Below are positions 16,995 through 24,687 of a DNA stretch of 25,469 nucleotides, in pieces (position 1 is the stretch's first letter; each line of letters opens with the position of its first letter). The DNA lies in contig DDSR01000321.1 of assembly GCA_002343455.1 (NCBI GenBank), positions 14,399-39,867 on the forward strand, written 5' to 3'. The notes under the pieces were generated by a model. That model made no database searches. It worked only from the letters and a program-made list of their open reading frames with translations, and was not told where the DNA came from. The translations under genes and the position numbers were made by a program. The DNA comes from Deltaproteobacteria bacterium UBA2385. Lineage in GTDB: Bacteria; Myxococcota_A; UBA796; UBA2385.

Positions 16995-17944
16995 GGATCC
17001 TCTTGACCGGTGGCGCCGGCTTCATCGGCTCCCACCTCGGCGGGGCCCTGGTGAGGCGGGGCGACCAGCTGGTGATCCTCGATCACTTCCTGCCCCTGGC
17101 CGAGACGGCCCGCAAGGAGCACCAGCTGCGCGAGGAGGACCTGCTCGGCGGTGATCTGCCGGTGGAGATCGTGCGCGGCGACCTCCGCGACGCGGCCCTG
17201 CTCGCGCGGCTCCTGCCCTCGGTCGACGCGGTGGTCCACCTCGCGGCCCTGGCCGGCGTGCGCGACAGCCTGGCCGACCCGCTGCTCTACGAGTCGGTCA
17301 ACGTCCACGGCACCCTGGTCCTGCTCCAGGCGATGCGCGAGGCAGGCTGCCGCAAGCTGGTCTTCGCCAGCTCGTCGAGCGTCTACGGCGCCCGGGAGGG
17401 CGAGGGCGGCTTCCACGAGGACGAGCCCGCCGATCGCCCGGTCAGCCCCTACGCGGCCACCAAGCGGGCCGGCGAGCTCTTCTGCCACGCCGCCCACGCC
17501 CACTGGGGCCTGGACGTGAGCTGCCTGCGCTTCTTCACCGTCTACGGCCCTCGCCAGCGGCCCACCATGGCCATCGCGCGCTTCATCGACCTCGCCCTGC
17601 ACGATCGGCCCCTGCCGGTCTTCGGCGACGGCTCCTCGCTGCGCGACTACACCTACATCGACGACATCGTGCGCGGCGTGCTCGCCTCCCTCGACCGGCT
17701 GCGCGGCTTCGAGGTGATCAACCTCGGCTGCGGCGATCCGATCCTCCTGCGTGAGCTCGTCGAGGCCATCGGGGCCGCCGTCGGTCGGCCCATTCGGATC
17801 GAGCGGCACCCCGAGCAGGCCGGCGACGTGCCCCGCACGCACGCCGACATCGGGCGAGCCCGGCGGCTGCTGGACTGGCAGCCGCAGGTGGCCTTGCTTC
17901 GGGGGCTGGCCGAGACCGTCGCCTGGCAGCGTCGGCAGGGCTGA
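16991..17944 (+). CDS. NAD-dependent sugar epimerase/dehydratase (extended SDR, UDP-glucuronate epimerase-like)
   Basis: A 317-residue extended SDR enzyme acting on a nucleotide sugar. The NAD-binding GGAGFIGSHL lies at 7-16. HLAALAGVRDSLADP follows strand four. The catalytic Ser (128-130 in SSSSVYG), Tyr154 and Lys158 (YAATK) are all present. RFFTVYGPRQRPTMAI at 180-195 resembles UDP-glucuronate 4-epimerases and related dTDP/UDP-sugar enzymes; the exact sugar cannot be read from the sequence. The ATG at 16991 overlaps the upstream stop as ATGA. It lies with the amidohydrolase pair, which suggests, but does not prove, a shared role in envelope sugar metabolism. The stop lies 7 nt from the convergent pgsA stop. 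Confidence 0.9.
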   Translation: MRILLTGGAGFIGSHLGGALVRRGDQLVILDHFLPLAETARKEHQLREEDLLGGDLPVEIVRGDLRDAALLARLLPSVDAVVHLAALAGVRDSLADPLLYESVNVHGTLVLLQAMREAGCRKLVFASSSSVYGAREGEGGFHEDEPADRPVSPYAATKRAGELFCHAAHAHWGLDVSCLRFFTVYGPRQRPTMAIARFIDLALHDRPLPVFGDGSSLRDYTYIDDIVRGVLASLDRLRGFEVINLGCGDPILLRELVEAIGAAVGRPIRIERHPEQAGDVPRTHADIGRARRLLDWQPQVALLRGLAETVAWQRRQG

Positions 17945-17955
17945 GGCCCCCTCAG
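17941..17955. terminator. Small hairpin spanning two convergent stop codons
   Basis: CTGAG (17941-17945) and CTCAG (17951-17955) form a 5-bp stem with a GCCCC loop; the epimerase stop and the pgsA stop are in the two arms. The stem is short and has no T-run, so a terminator role is only possible. Confidence 0.25.
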
Positions 17956-18518
17956 GCGGTCTTGCGCGACTGCCGGACGAAGCCGACGAAGTACTCGGCC
18001 GCGCTGAAGAGGCTGACCGCGGTCGAGATGTAGAGCAGCGTGATGCCGGCGGCCCAGGGGCGGACGTCCAGGGTGTGGGTCTGCCAGAGGATGAAGCCCA
18101 GCGCGGTGGACTGGTAGGCCGTCTTGACCTTGCCCATGGCGCTGGCCGAGATGACCATGCCCTCGTTGCTGGCGATGCCGCGCAGGCCGGTGATGGCGAT
18201 CTCGCGGCAGAGCAGCAGGGCGCAGAGCCAGGCCGGCACCCAGCCCAGCGGCACCATCATCACCAGGACCGTGGTGACCATCAGCTTGTCGGCCATGGGG
18301 TCCAGGTAGGCCCCCAGCGGGCTGACCTGGTTCCACTTTCGGGCCAGGTAGCCGTCGATCACATCGGTGATCATCGCCCCGATGAAGATCCAGAAGGCCA
18401 GCAGGCTCTCGGTGGGGCCGGGCATGTCCCAGAGCAGGACCACCATCACGGGCACACAGAGGATCCGGAGGACCGTCAGCGAGTTGGGGAGGTTCCAGAA
18501 GGGTGCCGGGGAGCTCAC
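17952..18518 (-). CDS. pgsA: CDP-diacylglycerol-glycerol-3-phosphate 3-phosphatidyltransferase
   Basis: Makes phosphatidylglycerol phosphate from CDP-diacylglycerol and glycerol 3-phosphate at the inner membrane. The 188-residue protein has normal PgsA length and about five hydrophobic segments. The CDP-alcohol phosphatidyltransferase signature is complete: Asp52, Asp55-Gly56, Ala59-Arg60, Gly69, Asp73 and Asp77 at the expected spacing. The N-terminal NLPNSLTVLRILCVPV is typical of PgsA. The start is GTG at 18518, which overlaps the transglycosylase stop as GTGA, so translation should be coupled. A broader CDP-alcohol transferase is possible, but the length and N-terminus favour PgsA. Confidence 0.93.
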   Translation of the reverse strand: MSSPAPFWNLPNSLTVLRILCVPVMVVLLWDMPGPTESLLAFWIFIGAMITDVIDGYLARKWNQVSPLGAYLDPMADKLMVTTVLVMMVPLGWVPAWLCALLLCREIAITGLRGIASNEGMVISASAMGKVKTAYQSTALGFILWQTHTLDVRPWAAGITLLYISTAVSLFSAAEYFVGFVRQSRKTA

Positions 18519-19135
18519 GGCTGCGGACCGGCGGTGCTGGCCCGAACCACCGCCACCGGCCGCGCGTCTCGGAACAGGCGGAAGAGGTCGGTGACCTTCT
18601 CGACGTAGTCCTGCGTCTGGCGGAAGGGCGGGACCCCGTTGAACTTCTTCACGTTGCCCGGGCCGGCGTTGTAGGCGGCCAGGGCGAGGCGCACATCGCC
18701 GTCGAAGGTCTCAAGCATCTGGGCGAGGTAGCGCGTGCCACCGTCGATGCTGTCGACCGGGTCCCAGGGGTCGGCGACTCCCAGGTAGTCGGCCGTGCCG
18801 GGCATCAGCTGCATCAGGCCCATCGCGCCGGCGTAGGACTTCGCGTTCGGGTTCATCCCGCTCTCCGCCAGCATCACCGCCTTGACCAGCGCGGGAGAGA
18901 CGCCGTGCCGCTGCGCCGAGGAGAGGATCTGCGGGTCGAAGGTGTCCAGCAGCGGGTAGGTGCGGGTGCTGACCTTCGTGCGGGTCGGGATGTCCTTGAG
19001 GGACATGAACAGCTCGTAGCCGCTGTGCGAGGGCGAGTCCGTGAAGCGCAGGGTCCCGTCCGCCATCTCGGCCCGGTAGATCTCGGTGGCCCGGGCGGGG
19101 GAGAGGGCCAGGGCGATGAAGATGGGGAGGAGCAT
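18515..19135 (-). CDS. Lytic transglycosylase (SLT family)
   Basis: Cleaves the glycan strands of peptidoglycan in the periplasm. The 206-residue protein starts with a signal peptide, MLLPIFIALALSPARA. A short IYRAEMADGTLRFTDSPSH region resembles DUF4124. The SLT domain follows: catalytic Glu91 in AESGMNPNAKS, GAMGLMQLMPGTA, and ALAAYNAGPGNVKKF with a conserved final QTQDYVEKV. The ATG at 19135 fits the signal peptide. It lies 8 nt after a TAGGCT -10 box with a good -35, so the message may be leaderless; no ribosome site is present. It is the first gene of a two-gene unit with pgsA, linking wall remodelling and phospholipid synthesis. Confidence 0.94.
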   Translation of the reverse strand: MLLPIFIALALSPARATEIYRAEMADGTLRFTDSPSHSGYELFMSLKDIPTRTKVSTRTYPLLDTFDPQILSSAQRHGVSPALVKAVMLAESGMNPNAKSYAGAMGLMQLMPGTADYLGVADPWDPVDSIDGGTRYLAQMLETFDGDVRLALAAYNAGPGNVKKFNGVPPFRQTQDYVEKVTDLFRLFRDARPVAVVRASTAGPQP

Positions 19136-19143
19136 CGGCCGGG

Positions 19144-19172
19144 AGCCTAGCGCCTGCGCGCGGCGAGATCAA
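19144..19172 (-). promoter_or_regulatory. Candidate leaderless promoter of the lytic transglycosylase
   Basis: On the minus strand TTGATC (19172-19167) and TAGGCT (19149-19144) are spaced by 17 nt. Eight nt (19143-19136) separate the -10 from the ATG at 19135. The string TAGGCTCCCG is shared with the promoter at 5558. Confidence 0.6.
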
Positions 19173-19218
19173 GGGACTTGTGAAACAGCGTTCCACGCGG
19201 GGGCGGGCCCGCTCCCCA

Positions 19219-19246
19219 AGGGGGGCACCGCAAGCGGTTCCCCCCT
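19219..19246 (-). terminator. GC-rich hairpin downstream of the ABC permease
   Basis: AGGGGGG (19219-19225) pairs with CCCCCCT (19240-19246), and ACCGC (19227-19231) with GCGGT (19234-19238), leaving one mismatch and a 2-nt gap, so the tip of the stem must open. A second GC hairpin lies at 19250-19266. Both sit 18-65 nt beyond the permease stop. There is no T-run, so factor-dependent ending or simple RNA stabilisation is equally possible. Confidence 0.4.
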
Positions 19247-19283
19247 CCACGCCGCCGGTGGCGGCGGGGGCTGGCCGGGTCGT

Positions 19284-20093
19284 TCAGGGCACGTCCATGC
19301 GCTGGAAACGCCAGGCCGTCAGGCCGTAGGAGCTGACCAGCAGCACCGCCATGCCGCCGAAGGCCCAGGGGTCCCAGGCGCCGGTCCAGCCCTCCCAGCA
19401 CGCCAGCGCGTTGCCGGGCAGGGCGCGGCCGACCGCCTCGGCCCAGTCCGCGCCGAGCCAGGCCATGCCCTTGAGCATCGCCCGCAAGCCGGTGTCGGCC
19501 ATCAACAGCAGGATCAGGCTGACGACGACGCCGCCGACGCTGCGGACGAAGGTGCTGGCCAGCAGGCCCAGGCCGATCAGCCCCAGATCGGAGAGCAGGC
19601 TCGCGGCGAAGCCCAGCAGCACCGCGGGCACCGTGGTCGAGCCCTCGTTCCCGAAGAGGGCGATCCCGCCTCCCAGCGAGGGGATCAGCGAGGCCAGCAG
19701 GGTCAGGGCGGCGAGGCTGCCCAGCACGACCGCCTTGCTGAAGAGCACGACGAAGCGGGGGACCGGCCGCACCAGGGCCTCGCGCAGGCTCTGGTCCCCG
19801 ATCTCGCCGGCGAAGCTGGCCGCGGTGGCCAGCAGCAGCACCAGCGGCAGGACGAAGAAGTTGCGCACCCGCAGGGCCCAGCCGGCGACGGCCGGGCCGC
19901 TGAACTCGATCATCTGGGTCACCGGGGCCCCGTTGGCCTCGATGGAGGCGGCCTGGCCCTGGATCCACTGGTGGGCCAGCAGGGCCCCGACGCCGGTCAG
20001 CAGGGCGACGACCAGGGCGAGGCGGGCGCTGCCGCGGCCGTAGATGGTGCGGGCCTCGACACGCAGGATGCCGAGGAGGTGGGCAGCGGTCAT
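19284..20093 (-). CDS. ABC-2 type transporter permease
   Basis: A 269-residue integral membrane protein with about six predicted helices. A first helix (about 24-41) is followed by a periplasmic stretch, then a cluster FFVLPLVLLLATAASFAGEIGDQSLREALVRP that matches the ABC-2 layout (helix, then a GDQSLREALVRPV cytosolic elbow facing the ATPase). Further helices are at about 120-145, 155-180, 185-205 and 245-262. It pairs with the upstream ATPase, whose stop overlaps this ATG (ATGA at 20093), making one exporter unit. The cargo cannot be deduced; BcrAB-type drug or lipid export is the usual range for this family. Confidence 0.87.
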   Translation of the reverse strand: MTAAHLLGILRVEARTIYGRGSARLALVVALLTGVGALLAHQWIQGQAASIEANGAPVTQMIEFSGPAVAGWALRVRNFFVLPLVLLLATAASFAGEIGDQSLREALVRPVPRFVVLFSKAVVLGSLAALTLLASLIPSLGGGIALFGNEGSTTVPAVLLGFAASLLSDLGLIGLGLLASTFVRSVGGVVVSLILLLMADTGLRAMLKGMAWLGADWAEAVGRALPGNALACWEGWTGAWDPWAFGGMAVLLVSSYGLTAWRFQRMDVP

Positions 20094-21010
20094 GTCAGCT
20101 CTCGCGTGGTGAGGCGGAGGAAGAGCTCTTCGAGCGAGTGGGTGACGGGGATGAGGGCCTCGACCGGCACGCCGGCGTTGACCAGGGCGCGGTTGAGCTC
20201 GGCGGGGCCGATGCCGTTGAGGCGCAGGCGCAGGCGCTCTCCTTCGCCCTCTCCCGCCGGGCTGGCCCCGGGGATGGAGGCCAGGGCCCGCGCCAGCCCG
20301 GCGGTGTCGTGGGTCTCGACGTCGACCTCGACCACGCTGGTCTGGGCCCGATCGAGCAGCTCGTCGACGCTGCCCTCGGCGACCATCCGGCCGCGCTCCA
20401 GGATTCCGACCCGGGAGCAGAGCTGCTCGACCTCGGAGAGGAGGTGGCTGCTGACGAGGATGGTGAGCCCGTCGCGCCGCCGGAGATCGAGCAGGAGGTC
20501 GCGGACCTCGCGCATGCCGCGGGGGTCCAGGCCGTTGGTCGGCTCGTCCAGGATCAACAGCCGCGGCCGGCCCACCAGGGCGCGGGCGATGCCCAGGCGC
20601 TGCCTCATCCCCAGCGAGTAGCCGCTGACCTTCTCTTCGGCGCGGCCCTGCAGCCCGACCCGGTCGAGGGCCTGCTGGATGTCGGACTCGTCTCCCACCC
20701 CGGCGAAGGCGCAGGCCCGGCGCAGGTTGTCGCGGGCGCTCAGCCAGGTGTGGAAGGCGGGGGTCTCGACCATCGCGCCGACCGAAGCCCGCTGGCGGAC
20801 CGGGTCGCGCTCGCCGAAGATCTCGACCTCGCCGCCGTCGCGACGGATGAGGCCCAGCATGCAGCGGATGGCCGTGGTCTTGCCGGCGCCGTTGGGCCCC
20901 AGGAAGCCGTAGACGTCCCCCTCCTTGACCTGCAGATCGAGCGAGTCGATCGCCACCCGGCCACCGTATCGACGGGTCAGTCCCCGCGTCACCAAAGCGT
21001 CGCTTGCCAT
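20090..21010 (-). CDS. ABC transporter ATP-binding protein (BcrA-like, ABC-2 exporter)
   Basis: A 306-residue ATPase that powers the exporter whose permease lies next in the operon. Walker A GPNGAGKTT is at 38-46. The Q-loop region reads VGAMVETPAFHTWLSARDNL, with Glu82 where most ATPases have Gln; Glu or Ile-Glu at this site is a known BcrA/YtrB-like variant. The signature is YSLGMRQRLGIA at about 131-142. Walker B and D-loop are LLILDEPTNGLDP with Asp155/Glu156, and the switch His is 189. An about 85-residue C-terminal extension follows. GGAGGA about 8 nt upstream fixes the ATG at 21010. The gene is divergent from the OB-repeat lipoprotein across 78 nt. Confidence 0.94.
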   Translation of the reverse strand: MASDALVTRGLTRRYGGRVAIDSLDLQVKEGDVYGFLGPNGAGKTTAIRCMLGLIRRDGGEVEIFGERDPVRQRASVGAMVETPAFHTWLSARDNLRRACAFAGVGDESDIQQALDRVGLQGRAEEKVSGYSLGMRQRLGIARALVGRPRLLILDEPTNGLDPRGMREVRDLLLDLRRRDGLTILVSSHLLSEVEQLCSRVGILERGRMVAEGSVDELLDRAQTSVVEVDVETHDTAGLARALASIPGASPAGEGEGERLRLRLNGIGPAELNRALVNAGVPVEALIPVTHSLEELFLRLTTRELT

Positions 21011-21088
21011 CCGGAACTCCTCCGCGTAATCCGTGCGCCTGTACCCAGGTGGCGCCCTTCGCGCCCGGTCCTTCTCCCTGGAGCCCTC

Positions 21089-22915
21089 GTGAACCGTGCC
21101 TTCTCCTCCTCCCTCGTGATCGCGCTGCTCGCCACGGGCTGCCTCACCCCCAAGACCAACGACACCGCCACCTCCGGCGATGGCGGCGCCACCGGCGGCT
21201 CGGTCACCTGCGCGGACATCCGCCAGGGCAACGTCGAGCAGGAGACCATCGTCACGCTCAACAACGTCGTCGTGACCAGCCCGGTCACCCAGGAAGGGGA
21301 CGGCTTCTTCGTCCAGGACCAGGGCGGCGGCGCCTACAGCGGCATGTACATCTTCCTGCAGGGCAGCTTCGAGTCGCTCTTCCTCGAGGTCGGCGACGTC
21401 GTCAGCGTCACCGGCACCTACGTCGAGTACTACGACTTCAGCGAGGTCACCGTGACCTCGGTCAACGACATCACCGTCACCGGCGAGGGTAGCGCCACCG
21501 TCACGCCCGTCAGCGACATCGGCGACCCCGAGCAGTGGGAGAGCGTGCTCGTCGGCCTGTCCGACCAGAGCTTCACCAGCTGCGCCAACAGCTACGGCGA
21601 GTCGACGCTGTCCGGCGGCCTGACCGTCAACGACCTCTTCTACGACTACGACGCCGACCGCGGCGCCACCGTCGAGCAATTCATCGGGCTCGTGGAGTAC
21701 TCCTTCTCCGAGTACAAGATCAACCCGCGGGACGCCAGCGACCTGGTCGGCTTCACGGCGGGCTCGGGCTGCACCTTCACCCCGGCCGAGATCCACGACC
21801 AGGCGGCCAGCGACCCCGACGGCCTCGGCGCGGTCGAGCTCGAGGGGCTGATCGTCACCAGCCCGCTGACCACCTCGGGCACCCCGGGCTTCTTCGTCCA
21901 GGCCCCCGGCGGCGGCGAGAAGTCGGGCCTCTTCATCTTCCTGCACGAGGATGTCAACACCAGCGCGGTGGACCTGGAGATCGGCGACGTCGTCGACATC
22001 AAGGGCTCGGCGACGGTCTTCTACGACATGACCGAGGTCGCGGTCTACGACGCGGCCGACATCGTCGCCACGGGCAGCACCGGGACCGTGACGGTGGACA
22101 CCATGACCGAGGCGCCCGCCGACTGGAACTTCTGGGAGGGCGCCCTGGTGGAGCTCCAGGACGTCACCGCGGTCACCGCCACCAACAGCTACGGCGAGTG
22201 CGAGCTGGACTGGAACGCCTCGCTCGACGACTGGTTCTACACGGTCACGGCCAACGCCGGCGACACCTGGGAGAGCCTGGTCGGCCAGGTCGGCTACGCC
22301 TACGGCGCGACGGTCATCCTGCCGCGCGACGCGGAGGACGCCGGCGGCGCCAGCACCGGCGAGCCCATCGCCGCCTCGGTGGCCGAGGTCCAGCAGGGCA
22401 CCGTCGGCACCGGCAGCCTCGTCACCCTGACCGGGGTGGTCGCTACCAGCCCCGCCAGCTTCGACGGCTCCGGCTTCTTCGTGCAGGATCCCGGCGGCGG
22501 CGAGTGGAGCGGCGTCTACATCCACAAGGGCGGCGCGGAGTTCGAGGTCGAGTCCGGCGACGTGCTCACCATCAAGGGCACGGTCACCGAGTACTACGAC
22601 CTGACCGAGATCGTCGTCGCCGACACCGCCGATGTGGTCAAGACCGGCACCGGCACCCCGGTGGTCACGAACCTCAGCGCCACGCCCTCGGACTGGGAGC
22701 CCTACGAAGGTGTGCTCCTCAGCCTGGACTCGGTGGAGATCACCAGCGACGAGGACAGCTACGGGCAGGTCACCACCGACTGGGGCATCCTGGTCGATGA
22801 TCTCTTCTTCGACCACGGGCTGGGCGACGGCGAGGTGGTCAGCTCGCTGACCGGACCGCTGCACTACAGCTTCGAGGAGTGGAAGATCTGCCCGCGGGCC
22901 GCTTCGGACCTCTAG
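21089..22915 (+). CDS. Triple-repeat OB-fold-like surface lipoprotein
   Basis: A 608-residue protein starting at GTG 21089 after GGAG. The signal (MNRAFSSSLVIALLATGC) gives lipidated Cys18, followed by a Gly/Thr linker. Three homologous units follow, marked by GFFVQ at residues 72, 267 and 462, exactly 195 apart. Each unit has a first beta subdomain (GFFVQDxGGGxxSGxYIF, then VGDVVxVxG and EYYDxxEV) and a second with SYGE/SYGQ, DDxFY/F and PRDASDL-like ends. The pattern resembles OB-fold modules fused to extracellular nucleases and DUF5689-type proteins, but no nuclease domain is present. A binding or scaffold role for nucleic acid or other polymer is inferred. The phosphoesterase gene follows 19 nt later. 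Confidence 0.8.
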   Translation: MNRAFSSSLVIALLATGCLTPKTNDTATSGDGGATGGSVTCADIRQGNVEQETIVTLNNVVVTSPVTQEGDGFFVQDQGGGAYSGMYIFLQGSFESLFLEVGDVVSVTGTYVEYYDFSEVTVTSVNDITVTGEGSATVTPVSDIGDPEQWESVLVGLSDQSFTSCANSYGESTLSGGLTVNDLFYDYDADRGATVEQFIGLVEYSFSEYKINPRDASDLVGFTAGSGCTFTPAEIHDQAASDPDGLGAVELEGLIVTSPLTTSGTPGFFVQAPGGGEKSGLFIFLHEDVNTSAVDLEIGDVVDIKGSATVFYDMTEVAVYDAADIVATGSTGTVTVDTMTEAPADWNFWEGALVELQDVTAVTATNSYGECELDWNASLDDWFYTVTANAGDTWESLVGQVGYAYGATVILPRDAEDAGGASTGEPIAASVAEVQQGTVGTGSLVTLTGVVATSPASFDGSGFFVQDPGGGEWSGVYIHKGGAEFEVESGDVLTIKGTVTEYYDLTEIVVADTADVVKTGTGTPVVTNLSATPSDWEPYEGVLLSLDSVEITSDEDSYGQVTTDWGILVDDLFFDHGLGDGEVVSSLTGPLHYSFEEWKICPRAASDL

Positions 22916-22934
22916 CCGCCGGACAGGAGCGACC

Positions 22935-24305
22935 ATGGCGACAAGACTGACCCGGCGGGGACTGCTGCAGGGCGCCGCCGCGGGTGTGGCTGCCGCCTGC
23001 GCTCCCCGCGAATCGGGCAAGGACAGCGGAGATCCAGCGGTTCAGCCAGGAAAGATCGAGCACATCGTCATGGTGATGATGGAGAACCGCTCCTTCGATC
23101 ACTGGTACGGCGCGCGCGCCCTGCACGAGGGGCGCAGCGACGAGGACGGCCTGACCGCCGGGATGAGCAACCCCTCGCCTCAGGGCGAGGACATCCCGGT
23201 CTTCCACGCCACCGAGCTCTGCCCCAACGACCCGCCCCACGGCTGGAGCAGCAGCCACGACCAGTTCAACGCCGGGGCCTGCGACGGCTTCGCGCGCGTC
23301 CACGGCACCAGCCACGGCACCGACGGGGCCGAGGCGATGGCCTACCTCCAGCGCGAAGACCTGCCGATCAGCTACGCGCTCGCGGATGGCTACCGCCTCT
23401 GCGACCGCTACTTCTGCAGCCTGATGACGGGCACCTGGCCCAACCGGCTCTACGGCCAGATGGGCAGCAGCCAGGGGTTGACCGGCAACAGCCTGCCCTC
23501 GGATGGCTCGGGCCTGACCGACGCCAGCGTCTGGAAGAAGCTGGACGAGGCCGGCGTCGACTGGGGCTTCTACTACTCCGACCTCAGCTTCCTCTCGCTG
23601 CTGCACAACCAGGTGGACGTCAGCCGCGGCAAGGGCATCGAGGAGCTCTTCTCGGCCCTGGAGCGCGGCGAGCTGCCCCCGGTGGTCTGGGTCGACCCGG
23701 CCTTCTCCTACAACGACAACCACCCGCCGCACCACCCCGCCCTGGGCGAGCTGTTCCTGGCCGCGCTGCACGAGGCGCTGGCCACCTCGCCCCTCTGGGA
23801 CAAGGTGCTGGTGCTGATCACCTACGACGAGCACGGCGGCTTCTTCGACCATGTGCCGCCCCCGCTGGCGGCCGACGATCGGGCCGCCGATGGCTTCGAC
23901 CAGCTCGGCTTCCGGGTCCCCTCCCTGCTGCTGGGGGGCTACGTCAAGCCCGGGGTCGACCACGCCGTCTACGACCACACCAGCTGGCTGGCCTGGATCT
24001 GCCAGCAGCACGGGATCGCCCCCTGGACCGCCCGCATCGCCGCCGCGGATCCGCTCAGCGCGGTGCTCGACGCCGACGCCATGGCCGCTGGCCAGCCGCG
24101 CCCGCCCATCGAGCTGCCCGGCTTCAGCTTCGACGAGAGCCAGCTGGGACCGGAGTGCAGCTACTTCGACCTGCGCGACCACCAGCACCTCGAGCGGCTC
24201 CGGCAGCGAATGCTGGAATTGGGCCTCCCCGACGGCTTGCAGGATCGCCGAAAGCTGGCAACACTCTTCCAGCAGATCGGGCGTCGGCGTGGCCTCGTAG
24301 GCTGA
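22935..24305 (+). CDS. Tat-exported phospholipase C/acid phosphatase-type phosphoesterase
   Basis: A 456-residue member of the phosphoesterase family of bacterial phospholipases C and AcpA-type acid phosphatases (PF04185). The N-terminus has a Tat motif (TRRGLLQ, twin Arg 7-8) and AAAC with Cys22, so it may be a Tat lipoprotein, though Ala rather than Leu at the -3 position is atypical. The metal and nucleophile region IVMVMMENRSFDHWYG is at 44-59. MTGTWPNRLYGQM and the ITYDEHGGFFDHVPPP metal motif follow. It probably hydrolyses phosphate esters (phospholipids or others) outside the cytoplasm. CAGGAG lies upstream of the ATG. The gene is in line with the OB-repeat lipoprotein, suggesting a shared surface function. 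Confidence 0.91.
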   Translation: MATRLTRRGLLQGAAAGVAAACAPRESGKDSGDPAVQPGKIEHIVMVMMENRSFDHWYGARALHEGRSDEDGLTAGMSNPSPQGEDIPVFHATELCPNDPPHGWSSSHDQFNAGACDGFARVHGTSHGTDGAEAMAYLQREDLPISYALADGYRLCDRYFCSLMTGTWPNRLYGQMGSSQGLTGNSLPSDGSGLTDASVWKKLDEAGVDWGFYYSDLSFLSLLHNQVDVSRGKGIEELFSALERGELPPVVWVDPAFSYNDNHPPHHPALGELFLAALHEALATSPLWDKVLVLITYDEHGGFFDHVPPPLAADDRAADGFDQLGFRVPSLLLGGYVKPGVDHAVYDHTSWLAWICQQHGIAPWTARIAAADPLSAVLDADAMAAGQPRPPIELPGFSFDESQLGPECSYFDLRDHQHLERLRQRMLELGLPDGLQDRRKLATLFQQIGRRRGLVG

Positions 24306-24347
24306 GCGCGACCCGCATCTCCCGCATCCCCCACCCAGAGGCCTCCC

Positions 24348-24677
24348 ATGAGCAAGGACCACGTCGATCAGGAAGACGAGTACTTCCACCGCCAGGAGAA
24401 GGAGAAGCTCGCGCGGCTCAAGGCCCAGGTCGAGGCGGACGAGGCCCGCGCGGGTCTGGAGGCTCGCCGCGCCGCCCACTTCAACAAGTGCGGCAAGTGT
24501 GGCGCGGACATGGACACCCGCGTATTCAAGGGGGTGGAGGTCGAGATCTGCCCGGACTGCGGCGCGGTGCTGCTCGACCCGGGCGAGCTGGAGACGCTGG
24601 CGGGGCAGGACCAGTCTGGGGTCTTCCAGACCATCGGCGACCTGTTCAGCTTCAGCCGTCGCAAGCGCGAAGGCTGA
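24348..24677 (+). CDS. Zinc-ribbon (zf-TFIIB-like) protein
   Basis: A 109-residue cytosolic protein. Residues about 5-45 are a charged, probably coiled-coil helix (EKEKLARLKAQVEADEARAG). A four-Cys zinc ribbon follows: CGKCGADMDTRVFKGVEVEI then CPDCG, with the trailing AVLLDPGELETLAG typical of the zf-TFIIB (PF13453) family. A short basic tail (SRRKREG) ends it. Function is not established for this family. It lies 42 nt after the phosphoesterase stop and 10 nt before gatA, with no terminator visible on either side, so it may belong to either unit. No strong Shine-Dalgarno is seen. Confidence 0.88.
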   Translation: MSKDHVDQEDEYFHRQEKEKLARLKAQVEADEARAGLEARRAAHFNKCGKCGADMDTRVFKGVEVEICPDCGAVLLDPGELETLAGQDQSGVFQTIGDLFSFSRRKREG

Positions 24678-24687
24678 GCGTGCGGGA

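Noticed and set aside
21011..23020. Very long N-terminal extension of the ABC ATPase frame
   Set aside because: The ATPase starts normally at 21010 with a good ribosome site; the extension is antisense to the OB-repeat lipoprotein.
24298..24303. TAGGCT as a third copy of the leaderless promoter box
   Set aside because: It is part of the last codons and stop of the phosphoesterase, lies 44 nt before the next ATG, and has no -35-like partner.
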